DNA from: Thermoflavifilum sp.
GTDB taxonomy: Bacteria; Bacteroidota; Bacteroidia; Chitinophagales; Chitinophagaceae
DNA: 6,284 bases
NCBI GenBank assembly: GCA_019683625.1
Contig: JADGHY010000130.1
Location: 1-6,284 of the forward strand
Direction of reading: 5' to 3'
Part shown: positions 1 through 5,730 of the stretch, piece after piece
Numbering within the stretch: position 1 is the first letter of the stretch
How the letters are laid out: every line of letters starts with the position of its first letter
The notes under the pieces: generated by a model
Databases searched by the model: none
What the model saw: the letters and a program-made list of their open reading frames with translations, nothing else
Told to the model about the DNA's origin: nothing
Program-made: the position numbers and the translations under genes

Positions 1-56
1 CTGATGATCCAACCCCACACCAGTTGGGCTTTGGTTCTGTTCCTTTGTGCTACCAT
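1..56 (-). CDS. Partial CDS, 5' end only, unrecognised product
   Basis: An ATG on the minus strand (bases 54-56) opens a frame without stops to the window edge and encodes MVAQRNRTKAQLVWGWII. The polar, basic start followed by a hydrophobic, tryptophan-rich stretch would suit the N-terminus of a membrane protein, but I do not recognise the family. It begins 32 bp after the stop of the SRPBCC gene on the same strand, so it could be a fifth gene of the leftward set. With 18 codons visible, an open frame by chance is possible, and the function cannot be called. Confidence 0.35.
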   Translation of the reverse strand, partial: MVAQRNRTKAQLVWGWII

Positions 57-88
57 AATGCTAGATTTTTACATTACATGAAATCATA

Positions 89-505
89 TTAGGCATGCAT
101 TTCCACATAATTTTTAAAGTTATCCAGGATAGCCTGCCATCCGGCTTTCTGCATCTGCAAAGGATTCACTTGTTCTGCGTCGAATGTGGTGGTCACCTGT
201 ATCTGACCGTTCAGATCTTCAAACGTAGTGATGGCTCTTCTACCGTCGGGCATGGTATAGCTTATTTTGGTAAAAGGAATGACTTCATCGTACACGCCTT
301 CAAAATCAAAACCCATAGTTCCGTCTTTGGCTTCCATGCGATAACGAAATTTTCCGCCCACCCTCAGGTCATTCTCCGCAAAGGGACAATGCCAGCTATC
401 CAAAGCATGATTCCATTGCATGATGTGCTCGGGCAAGCTCCAGTAATCCCATACTTGTTGCATAGGGGCATCTACAGTGGTTTGTACGGTAATCTGTTGT
501 TGCAT
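89..505 (-). CDS. SRPBCC / AHSA1-family protein
   Basis: A 138-residue protein of the SRPBCC (START-like) superfamily, AHSA1-like branch (related to the C-terminal domain of the activator of Hsp90 ATPase). These are cytoplasmic one-domain helix-grip folds with a deep hydrophobic cavity; most bacterial members have no assigned ligand. Seen in the sequence: the N-terminal strand ITVQTTVDAPMQQVWDYW with the alpha-1 helix (residues 5-22), a tryptophan-rich segment at 30-40, the characteristic DLRVGGKFRYRMEAKDG at about 46-62, FEGVYDEV at about 68-75, and the long C-terminal helix GWQAILDNFKNYV at about 122-134. Length is typical for the family. It lies 43 bp downstream of the SnoaL-like gene on the same strand and is probably co-transcribed with it. 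The fold is confident; the ligand or reaction is unknown. No signal peptide is visible. Confidence 0.9.
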   Translation of the reverse strand: MQQQITVQTTVDAPMQQVWDYWSLPEHIMQWNHALDSWHCPFAENDLRVGGKFRYRMEAKDGTMGFDFEGVYDEVIPFTKISYTMPDGRRAITTFEDLNGQIQVTTTFDAEQVNPLQMQKAGWQAILDNFKNYVEMHA

Positions 506-548
506 AGGTTTTTGAATCTTTACAGGTTAAACATTAATGAAGATGGTT

Positions 549-917
549 TTAAAAGATGCCATATTGATTGGGAGAATGATCCAGCAGCTGTTGAGAAGCC
601 TCCCAGGATTCGATAATCAAATCCCCTTCAAACCGGAAAATATGGATCACAGACCATTGCGATTCGGGTGCAAGGGTCACCTTACCCTGAATAGCCACCA
701 GATCTCCATCTTCCAGGACCCGCAAGGTTTCATACGTTTTATCCGGAAAATGTTGCCCATTTTCTTCCATGGCGTTCATGAAAGATGTTCTGTCACCTTT
801 GAAATAAGGATTGTGATGAATAAAATCAGGGTGCACATATCTGGCAAAGGCCTCGGCCACGTTTCCGGAAGAAGCCAGTTGCAGAAATGCAGCAGCTATT
901 TGTTTTCGGTGCGTCAT
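549..917 (-). CDS. SnoaL-like / NTF2-fold protein
   Basis: A 122-residue protein with the NTF2-like cone fold, resembling the SnoaL-like group (COG4922 type, annotated as predicted aldol-condensation-catalysing enzymes, mostly without tested activity). Seen: the N-terminal helix RKQIAAAFLQLASSGNVAEAF (residues 3-23), the signature YVHPDFIHHNPYFKGDR at about 26-42, the charged strand RVLEDGDLVAIQGKV at about 66-80, IFRFEGDLIIESWE at about 92-105, and the C-terminal tail SPNQYGIF. The histidines at about 28, 32 and 33 line the pocket in this family. The frame extends upstream to an ATG at 1041-1043, but that start would overlap the end of the preceding VOC gene and add 42 residues unlike the family; the start at 917 fits the family N-terminus. 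It has a 91-bp gap to the VOC gene upstream and a 43-bp gap to the SRPBCC gene downstream. Confidence 0.88.
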   Translation of the reverse strand: MTHRKQIAAAFLQLASSGNVAEAFARYVHPDFIHHNPYFKGDRTSFMNAMEENGQHFPDKTYETLRVLEDGDLVAIQGKVTLAPESQWSVIHIFRFEGDLIIESWEASQQLLDHSPNQYGIF

Positions 918-1008
918 GGTTTGATGTACGTTTTTAGTGAAAAACGATGGAAGGATTGGCCTCATGCATAAATTATGTGCTATGTTGTATGCATCTCTGA
1001 GAGTCCTT

Positions 1009-1914
1009 TTAGGAAAAAGAATAAGCTTTTTGCAATGCTTCAATATCCATTTTTTTCATCTGTAAAAAGGCGCGGGTCAGACGCCGGATCTGTTCGGCAT
1101 TGCCCTTGCGCATCATCTCGTCCAGCACGGTGGGTACAACTTGCCAGGAAATGCCAAACTTATCTTTGCACCAGCCACATTGTTCAGCTTCGGGTATGGC
1201 CGAAAGCTTTTGCCAATAGCTGTCAATTTCCTGCTGAGTATCTGCATGCACCATAAAAGAAATGGCTTCATTAAATGCATAATGGTGCTCGCCTGGTCCA
1301 TCCATCAGCACCATCCACAGGTCTTCAAGCTGAATATCCACGTAGGCTATGGCCATGCCTGGGGCAGAATTATCCTGCATATCGCTGAATCGGTACAATT
1401 CGCCTATCTGATGATGTGTGAATACCGTTTGATAAAAATGCAAGGCCTCTTCTGCCCTGCCAAAAACATCTCCCACAAATAAGCAGCAAGGCATAATCTT
1501 TTGTTTGATAGCGCTCACCCGAATGATTTGCCAGTTGAGTCCGTATTTATCGGCCAGCCATCCATATCGTGGGCTCCAGGGATAAGCGTCTAAAGGAAAT
1601 AGCACCTGCCTGGCATCGGCCGATAGGGCATCCCATAACCTATCCACTTTATCGGCCGTGGAACAATTGACCATAAAGGATATCGACGGATTGAAAGAGA
1701 AATGAGGGCCTGCACTGATAGCTATGAAGGGCTGACCAGCCAGAATAAAATTCACCACTTCTGCATCGCCCGATGGGGTATCGTGCAATGGCGTGATATG
1801 GGTAATGCGGGCATCCGGGAAAATGGAACAATACCAGTCAGCTGCCTCCCGGGCCTGCGTGTCGTACCACAGATGCGGCACAATTTTTCTTGTGATCTGC
1901 ATGGCTACGTTCAT
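1009..1914 (-). CDS. Two-module VOC protein, 3-dmu-9_3-mt (PhnB-like) family
   Basis: A 301-residue protein made of two consecutive VOC-fold modules of the family named 3-demethylubiquinone-9 3-methyltransferase (PF06983 type). That name is historical; most members have no shown methyltransferase activity. Module 1 spans about 8-133 and module 2 about 137-263, followed by a helical tail (264-301) ending in LQMKKMDIEALQKAY, typical of the family. The internal duplication is visible: ISFMV at 78-82 and 218-222, and YGWLADKYGLNWQII (117-131) against CGWCKDKFGISWQVV (246-260). Module 2 has paired cysteines at 143-144 and cysteines at 246 and 249. It follows the single-module PhnB-like gene by 59 bp on the same strand. 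An alternative start is Met5 (base 1902); neither start has a clear ribosome binding site. The substrate is unknown. Confidence 0.92.
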   Translation of the reverse strand: MNVAMQITRKIVPHLWYDTQAREAADWYCSIFPDARITHITPLHDTPSGDAEVVNFILAGQPFIAISAGPHFSFNPSISFMVNCSTADKVDRLWDALSADARQVLFPLDAYPWSPRYGWLADKYGLNWQIIRVSAIKQKIMPCCLFVGDVFGRAEEALHFYQTVFTHHQIGELYRFSDMQDNSAPGMAIAYVDIQLEDLWMVLMDGPGEHHYAFNEAISFMVHADTQQEIDSYWQKLSAIPEAEQCGWCKDKFGISWQVVPTVLDEMMRKGNAEQIRRLTRAFLQMKKMDIEALQKAYSFS

Positions 1915-1922
1915 TTGAAAAG

Positions 1923-1966
1923 GATACCATTAGCTACGGGCATCTCTTGCAAGAAGATGCGGTATC
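1923..1966. repeat. Nested inverted repeat between two VOC genes
   Basis: In the 59-bp gap between the two leftward VOC genes, GATACC (1923-1928) and GCATCT (1940-1945) pair with the contiguous AGATGC-GGTATC (1955-1966). This gives a 12-bp stem interrupted by an 11-nt bulge on one side. The core TCTTGCAAGA (1945-1954) is itself a perfect 10-bp palindrome. No T-run follows on the minus strand, so it does not look like a classical intrinsic terminator. It could be an RNA hairpin that tunes expression of the downstream gene, an operator, or chance. Confidence 0.4.
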
Positions 1967-1973
1967 ATCAGCT

Positions 1974-2408
1974 TTAAGATGCCGTTTGGCTGTAGTTAAT
2001 CATCCAACCAACACCAAACTTATCTTTCAGGCTACCAAAATAATCGCCCCAGAACTGGTCCTGCATGGGCATTTCCACCTCACCACCCTCAGCCAGGGCC
2101 TGAAAAATACGATCGGCCTCTTCCCGGCTATCCGGCGAAAGCAGCATATAACAATGATTGCCCACCGTGAGCTGATGACCCATTGAAGGAAGAATATCAC
2201 TGGCCATCAATTTCAACCCATTGCCCAGGTCAAGCGTTACATGCATCACCCGCCTTTGCTCTTCTGCAGATAAATCTGGCATACCCGGCACATCGCCCAT
2301 GTGGATGATGCCGGCACCGGCAAATTTGCCGCCCAGCACAGACTGATAAAATTGCATGGCCTCTTCGGCCTGCCCATCGAAGTTCAAATAAGGAACAATA
2401 GCTTTCAT
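1974..2408 (-). CDS. PhnB-like VOC family protein
   Basis: A 144-residue single VOC module of the PhnB-like/glyoxalase group (dimeric cytoplasmic proteins with paired beta-alpha-beta-beta-beta units; most members lack a known substrate). Seen: the start MKAIVPYLNFDGQAEEAMQFY (first 21 residues), with the helix carrying the family's AEEAMxFY pattern, then VLGGKFAG, a strand DLGNGLKLMASD at about 60-71, a segment HCYMLLSPDSREEADRIFQAL at about 85-105, and the C-terminal DKFGVGWMINY (about 129-139) that closes most members. It is the first gene of the leftward set and faces the GlxA-type regulator across a 119-bp control region. A perfect Bacteroidota -7 element lies 17 bp upstream of its ATG. 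The classical H/E metal ligands of glyoxalase I cannot be assigned with confidence. Confidence 0.92.
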   Translation of the reverse strand: MKAIVPYLNFDGQAEEAMQFYQSVLGGKFAGAGIIHMGDVPGMPDLSAEEQRRVMHVTLDLGNGLKLMASDILPSMGHQLTVGNHCYMLLSPDSREEADRIFQALAEGGEVEMPMQDQFWGDYFGSLKDKFGVGWMINYSQTAS

Positions 2409-2424
2409 GGCGCTTGCGTTTTCA

Positions 2425-2432
2425 CAAAACTA
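2425..2432 (-). promoter_or_regulatory. Candidate Bacteroidota -7 element for the leftward genes
   Basis: On the minus strand this reads TAGTTTTG, an exact match to the Bacteroidota sigma-ABfr -7 consensus TAnnTTTG. It ends 17 bp before the ATG of the PhnB-like gene, implying a leader of about 12 nt. No TTTG is found at the usual -33 spacing; the nearest (TTTTG, minus strand, 2460-2464) is too far at 27 bp. A weak -33 box would suit a promoter that needs an activator. Position and consensus match are seen; function is inferred. Confidence 0.45.
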
Positions 2433-2451
2433 TGGGTATTAACGAGTGCCT

Positions 2452-2468
2452 AACAGGTGCAAAACAGG
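2452..2468. promoter_or_regulatory. Candidate regulator site: AACAGG direct repeat, 11-bp period
   Basis: AACAGG occurs at 2452-2457 and again at 2463-2468, a direct repeat with an 11-bp period that puts both copies on about the same DNA face. It is flanked by a 5-bp inverted pair, TGCCT (2447-2451) and AGGCA (2466-2470). AraC-family proteins often bind direct repeats of this spacing with their two helix-turn-helix units. Relative to the candidate leftward start site near 2420 the repeat lies at about -32 to -48, the position of an activator that replaces a weak -33 box. Binding by the adjacent regulator is inferred. Confidence 0.35.
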
Positions 2469-2482
2469 CATTTTAAAGGGCC

Positions 2483-2495
2483 ATTTGCGGCAAAT
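2483..2495. promoter_or_regulatory. Palindromic candidate operator upstream of the glxA-like gene
   Basis: ATTTGC-G-GCAAAT is a perfect inverted repeat with 6-bp arms and a 1-bp centre, 32 bp before the regulator's start codon. It lies just upstream of a weak -7-like sequence TATATTCG (2501-2508; one mismatch to TAnnTTTG), so a protein bound here could control the regulator operon. No matched -33 box at consensus spacing was found. The symmetry is seen; the operator role is inferred. Confidence 0.35.
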
Positions 2496-2527
2496 TGATG
2501 TATATTCGTCACTTTAAATGTTTTTGC

Positions 2528-3520
2528 ATGAAGCATATCACCCTGCTGGTCACGCATGGATGTAACTTGTCCAGTGTGGAAGTGCCCCGACAAGGCTTTC
2601 TGGAAGTGAATTATTGGCTGAAGAAACAGGGAAAAGAGCCTGCGTTTCAGGTACAATTGGCTGCAGCTGAAAAAGAAGTGGTGTTGGCCAATGGGATGTA
2701 CACCGTAAGGCCTGATGTGTTGATTCAGGATATCCATCACACCGATCTGGTGCTGATTCCCGGATTTGCAGGCAATCAGATTGTTCAGCCACTGGAAGCC
2801 AATCAGGTGTATATTCCCTGGATTATCCGCCAGCATCAGCATGGCGCCGAAATAGCCAGCCTGTGCACGGGGGCATTTCTGCTGGCTGCTACAGGCCTGC
2901 TAAATGGGAAATCCTGCTCTACACATTGGAGAGCAAGATTGGAATTAAAACAAATTTTTCCCGAAGTGGATTGTTTAACCGAATCCATTCTCACCGATAC
3001 ACATGGCATTTATACCAGTGGTGGTGCATTTTCTTCTTCCAATCTCATCTTATACCTCATTGAAAAATATGTAAACCGGGCGGCGGCTATCCATTGTGCC
3101 AAGATGTTTCAGATTGACATGGATCGGACTTCCCAATCGGCCTTCATGATTTTTGAAGGACAAAAAGATCATACCGATGCATTGGTTCGCCAGGCCCAGG
3201 AATATATTGAAAAACATTACGCCCACCGGATCACCGTGGAATATCTGTGTCGCATGCTTGCCATCAGCAGAAGAAATTTTGAACGAAGATTTAAGCGAGC
3301 CACTTTTAATACGGTTGCCGAATACATTCAGCGGGTACGTATAGAGGCAGCTAAAAAAGCGTTGGAAGAGGGCACACAAACGGTAAACGAGGTCATGTAT
3401 GATGTGGGATATCAGGACGATAAAGCTTTCCGCGAAGTGTTTAAAAAAATTACCGGCTTATCGCCCTTGCAATACCGCAATAAGTATGGTAGAAAAATGA
3501 TCGCAACAATCCATAATTGA
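2528..3520 (+). CDS. GlxA family transcriptional regulator (DJ-1/PfpI sensor plus AraC-type HTH)
   Basis: A 330-residue cytoplasmic transcription factor. Residues 1-180 or so form a DJ-1/PfpI-like (class I amidotransferase) domain: the N-terminal strand KHITLLVTHG, DLVLIPGFAG at about 73-82, the nucleophile-elbow motif ASLCTGAFLLAATGLLNG (110-127) with Cys113, and STHW at 131-134. Residues about 217-316 are the AraC/XylS double helix-turn-helix, with ITVEYLCRMLAISRRNFERRFK in the first half and VNEVMYDVGYQDDKAFREVFKK, then GLSPLQYR, in the second. Members of this family sense small molecules through the N-terminal domain. The frame has earlier ATGs at 2495 and 2498, but the family starts at MKHIT-like residues, so 2528 is chosen. 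It is the first gene of a rightward operon and diverges from the leftward VOC genes, so it probably controls both. The effector is unknown. Confidence 0.95.
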   Translation: MKHITLLVTHGCNLSSVEVPRQGFLEVNYWLKKQGKEPAFQVQLAAAEKEVVLANGMYTVRPDVLIQDIHHTDLVLIPGFAGNQIVQPLEANQVYIPWIIRQHQHGAEIASLCTGAFLLAATGLLNGKSCSTHWRARLELKQIFPEVDCLTESILTDTHGIYTSGGAFSSSNLILYLIEKYVNRAAAIHCAKMFQIDMDRTSQSAFMIFEGQKDHTDALVRQAQEYIEKHYAHRITVEYLCRMLAISRRNFERRFKRATFNTVAEYIQRVRIEAAKKALEEGTQTVNEVMYDVGYQDDKAFREVFKKITGLSPLQYRNKYGRKMIATIHN

Positions 3521-3527
3521 TTACACT

Positions 3528-4031
3528 ATGCCGAATGAATATGTTGCACCACCGCAAACCTGCATAGGCCATGTGCATTTAAAAGTGGCCGACTTAGACA
3601 GGGCATTGGCTTTTTACCGGGATCTGTTAGGTTTCCAGATCACCACCCGTTATGGGGATCAGGCCGTGTTTCTTTCAGCCGGCGGATACCATCATCATAT
3701 CGGATTAAACACCTGGTACAGCCATCATGCGCCACCCGCACCGTTGCATGCTGCAGGCTTATATCATTTTGCTATACTGTATCCTACCCGCAAGGATCTG
3801 GCCAGCATATTTGCCCGGCTTCAGGCGGCAAATTATCCCATCACGGGTGCCAGCGATCATGGCGTATCAGAAGCCATCTATCTGAATGATCCTGACGGCA
3901 ACGGCGTGGAATTATACTGGGATAAACCCCGCGATCGATGGCCGCACCTGCCCGATGGATCGTTGTACATGTACACCCATCCCCTGGATCTCCGGGATTT
4001 GCTCAAAGAACTGGACACATCCTATTTTTGA
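3528..4031 (+). CDS. VOC family protein, CatE/YfiE-like (extradiol dioxygenase/glyoxalase fold)
   Basis: A 167-residue VOC protein resembling the N-terminal half of Bacillus CatE/YfiE-type catechol 2,3-dioxygenases; those are about 285 residues, so this one is a single-unit form. Seen: IGHVHLKVADLDRALAFYRD (13-32), LYHFAILYPTR (78-88), and the strong signature SEAIYLNDPDGNGVELYWDKP (114-134). His15, His80 and Glu128 occupy the positions of the 2-His-1-carboxylate metal site, so it is likely a metal-dependent enzyme. A histidine-rich loop (His55-57, His66-67, His74) is unusual and may shape the active site. It starts 7 bp after the regulator and ends 10 bp before bshB1, hence an operon. Extradiol ring cleavage, glyoxalase-type and thiol-transferase chemistry are all possible; the sequence does not decide. 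Confidence 0.9.
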   Translation: MPNEYVAPPQTCIGHVHLKVADLDRALAFYRDLLGFQITTRYGDQAVFLSAGGYHHHIGLNTWYSHHAPPAPLHAAGLYHFAILYPTRKDLASIFARLQAANYPITGASDHGVSEAIYLNDPDGNGVELYWDKPRDRWPHLPDGSLYMYTHPLDLRDLLKELDTSYF

Positions 4032-4041
4032 AACTCGATTC

Positions 4042-4788
4042 ATGAAAGCAAAAGGCATGCAAGCAACAACCGATAAACTCGATATTCTGGCTATCGCAGC
4101 CCACCCCGACGATGTGGAACTTTCCTGTGCAGGCACGCTGATGGTGCACGTACAGATGGGGCATCGGGTGGGCATCCTCGACCTTACAGCAGGTGAGTTG
4201 GGAACGCGCGGCACCCCTGAACTCAGGGCTGCCGAAGCTAAAAAGGCCACCGAAATCATGGGCATCACCGTGCGGGAAAATGCCGGCCTCCCCGATGGCT
4301 TTTTCCTGAATGAACGCGAACATCAACTGCGTATCATTCCTTTTATCCGCTATTTTCAGCCCGATATTGTGCTTACCAATGCCGAACGGGATCGCCATCC
4401 CGACCATGGCCGTGCAGCCGAACTGGTGGAAACCAGTTGCTTTCTTTCCGGATTAAGAAAAATTGAAACACACTGGAAAGGCCATCCCCAACAGGCCTGG
4501 CGGCCCCGTCATATCTGGCATTTCATCCAGGATGAATACCTGGATCCGGATTTTATCGTAGATATTTCTGCGGTGATGGAAAAAAAATTAGAAGCTATCA
4601 AAGCTTTTTCCTCCCAATTCCTGGCTGATCCTAAAGAGGAAATTCAGACCTATATCTCCACGCCGGAGTTTTTTGAGCAATTAATTTATCGGGCTAAAAT
4701 GCTGGGCAGGATGATTGGTACGGCTTATGGGGAAGGTTTTACATCCAGAAAAAAATTAGGCGTGAGCCATATCAAACTATTTCTGTAA
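4042..4788 (+). CDS. bshB1: Bacillithiol biosynthesis deacetylase BshB1
   Basis: A 248-residue zinc-dependent LmbE/PIG-L family N-acetylglucosamine deacetylase that removes the acetyl group from N-acetylglucosaminyl-malate to give glucosaminyl-malate, the second step of bacillithiol synthesis (after BshA, before BshC). Seen: LDILAIAAHPDDVELSCAGT (13-32), with His21 and Asp24 as zinc ligands and Asp23 as likely general base; LDLTAGELGTRGT (46-58), diagnostic for BshB1; NAERDRHPDHGRA at 113-125, with His122 as the third zinc ligand; YISTPEFF, and a C-terminal YGEGF segment. The frame is open upstream to 3886, inside the VOC gene, but homology begins only near residue 13, so the ATG at 4042 is chosen; 4057 is the alternative. 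It lies in the middle of the rightward operon. bshA and bshC are not in the window. Confidence 0.93.
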   Translation: MKAKGMQATTDKLDILAIAAHPDDVELSCAGTLMVHVQMGHRVGILDLTAGELGTRGTPELRAAEAKKATEIMGITVRENAGLPDGFFLNEREHQLRIIPFIRYFQPDIVLTNAERDRHPDHGRAAELVETSCFLSGLRKIETHWKGHPQQAWRPRHIWHFIQDEYLDPDFIVDISAVMEKKLEAIKAFSSQFLADPKEEIQTYISTPEFFEQLIYRAKMLGRMIGTAYGEGFTSRKKLGVSHIKLFL

Positions 4789-4806
4789 CGAAATCAGAAT
4801 GAACAC

Positions 4807-5727
4807 ATGAAAACAATTGCCCTGTTGTGCCTGACCTTAAGCCTTAGCTGTGCAGGCCTGTGCCAGTCTTACCGCATCGATCGCAAATTGCAACGAAAGC
4901 TGGAAGCATTGATAAAACCTTTTCAGGGAACGGTAGGCATTTATGTGCATAAATTGGGCACACATAAAGAAGTGGCTATCCGGGCCGATTCCTTGTTTCC
5001 CACGGCCAGCATGATTAAAGTAGCTATCCAGGCCGCTATCTTTCAACGTATTGCCGACAGCCAATTGCAATACCATCAAAACCTGCTGTATCGGGATTCT
5101 CTGTATTATCCGGGTGTAGATATATTAGGTATGGCAAAAGACAGCACGCAAATTGAACTTAGCAAGGTGGTGATGCTGATGATCACCGAAAGTGATAATA
5201 CGGCAGCACTCTGGCTGCAATCGCTGGCCGGGGGTGGCACAGCCATCAACCAATGGCTTGCCGATCATGGCTACCAATTTTATCGGGTGAACTCGCGCAC
5301 GCCGGGACGGGAAGCCGCTTACCGGCAATACGGCTGGGGACAAACAACACCTCGGGAAATGGCCCGGTTTCTGGTACAACTGAGAAAAGGTGAACTCATT
5401 TCACCGGCTGCCAGCGAACGCATGTATCGCAATCTTTGCCATATCTACTGGGATGATGTGGCTTTATCCCAAATACCTCCTTATGTGCAAGCCGCATCCA
5501 AACAAGGCGCCGTGGACGACTCCCGTTCAGAAGTGGTGCTGGTGAATGCGCCTCACGGGGATTATGTGTTTTGTGTAGACACCAAAAACATTGCCGACCA
5601 AAGCTGGACCCATGATAATGCTGCATGGCAACTGATCCGTGAAGTATCGGCCTTGCTTTGGCATTATTTTGAGCCCCACGATCACTGGAGTCCGCCGCCC
5701 GGCTACACCCGCTTTATGGAAGAATAG
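4807..5727 (+). CDS. Exported serine hydrolase, class A beta-lactamase-like
   Basis: A 306-residue protein of the beta-lactamase/transpeptidase-like fold (Beta-lactamase2, PF13354 type). A signal peptide covers about residues 1-20 (MKTIALLCLTLSLSCAGLCQ); the cysteines do not form a good lipobox, so a periplasmic protein is more likely than a lipoprotein. Catalytic motifs: PTASMIK with Ser68 and Lys71 (SxxK), SDN at 129-131, and KQG at 232-234 in place of KTG/KSG. Where true class A enzymes have the omega-loop Glu166-x-x-Leu-Asn, I see only SRTPGREAAYRQYGWGQTTP (163-182), with Glu169 the sole acid and no LN pair. It may therefore be a peptidase- or esterase-like hydrolase and not an efficient beta-lactamase. 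It starts 18 bp after bshB1 and ends 3 bp from the stop of the opposing PLDc_N gene. Confidence 0.88.
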   Translation: MKTIALLCLTLSLSCAGLCQSYRIDRKLQRKLEALIKPFQGTVGIYVHKLGTHKEVAIRADSLFPTASMIKVAIQAAIFQRIADSQLQYHQNLLYRDSLYYPGVDILGMAKDSTQIELSKVVMLMITESDNTAALWLQSLAGGGTAINQWLADHGYQFYRVNSRTPGREAAYRQYGWGQTTPREMARFLVQLRKGELISPAASERMYRNLCHIYWDDVALSQIPPYVQAASKQGAVDDSRSEVVLVNAPHGDYVFCVDTKNIADQSWTHDNAAWQLIREVSALLWHYFEPHDHWSPPPGYTRFMEE

Positions 5728-5730
5728 TAA

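Noticed and set aside
95..971. Rightward open frames at 95-616 and 537-971
   Set aside because: They are antisense to the well-supported SRPBCC and SnoaL-like genes and show no recognisable domain.
964..994. Inverted pair ATGCATA (964-970) / TATGCAT (988-994) in the 91-bp gap before the SnoaL-like gene
   Set aside because: ATGCAT is self-palindromic and the region is AT-rich, so a 7-bp pair with a 17-bp spacer is weak evidence for an operator.
918..1043. N-terminal extension of the SnoaL-like gene to the ATG at 1043
   Set aside because: It overlaps the end of the upstream VOC gene, and the added residues do not resemble the family; the start at 917 matches the family N-terminus.
2495..2527. 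Earlier ATGs (2495, 2498) for the regulator
   Set aside because: The added residues MMYIRHFKCFC do not match the family start, and this segment covers the putative -7 element.
3886..4041. Upstream extension of the bshB1 frame
   Set aside because: It lies inside the VOC coding region in another frame, is rich in Cys/Trp/Pro as out-of-frame translations often are, and BshB1 similarity starts after 4042.
4807..5727. Calling the serine hydrolase a beta-lactam resistance gene
   Set aside because: The KQG motif and lack of a recognisable Glu166-LN segment make beta-lactamase activity uncertain.
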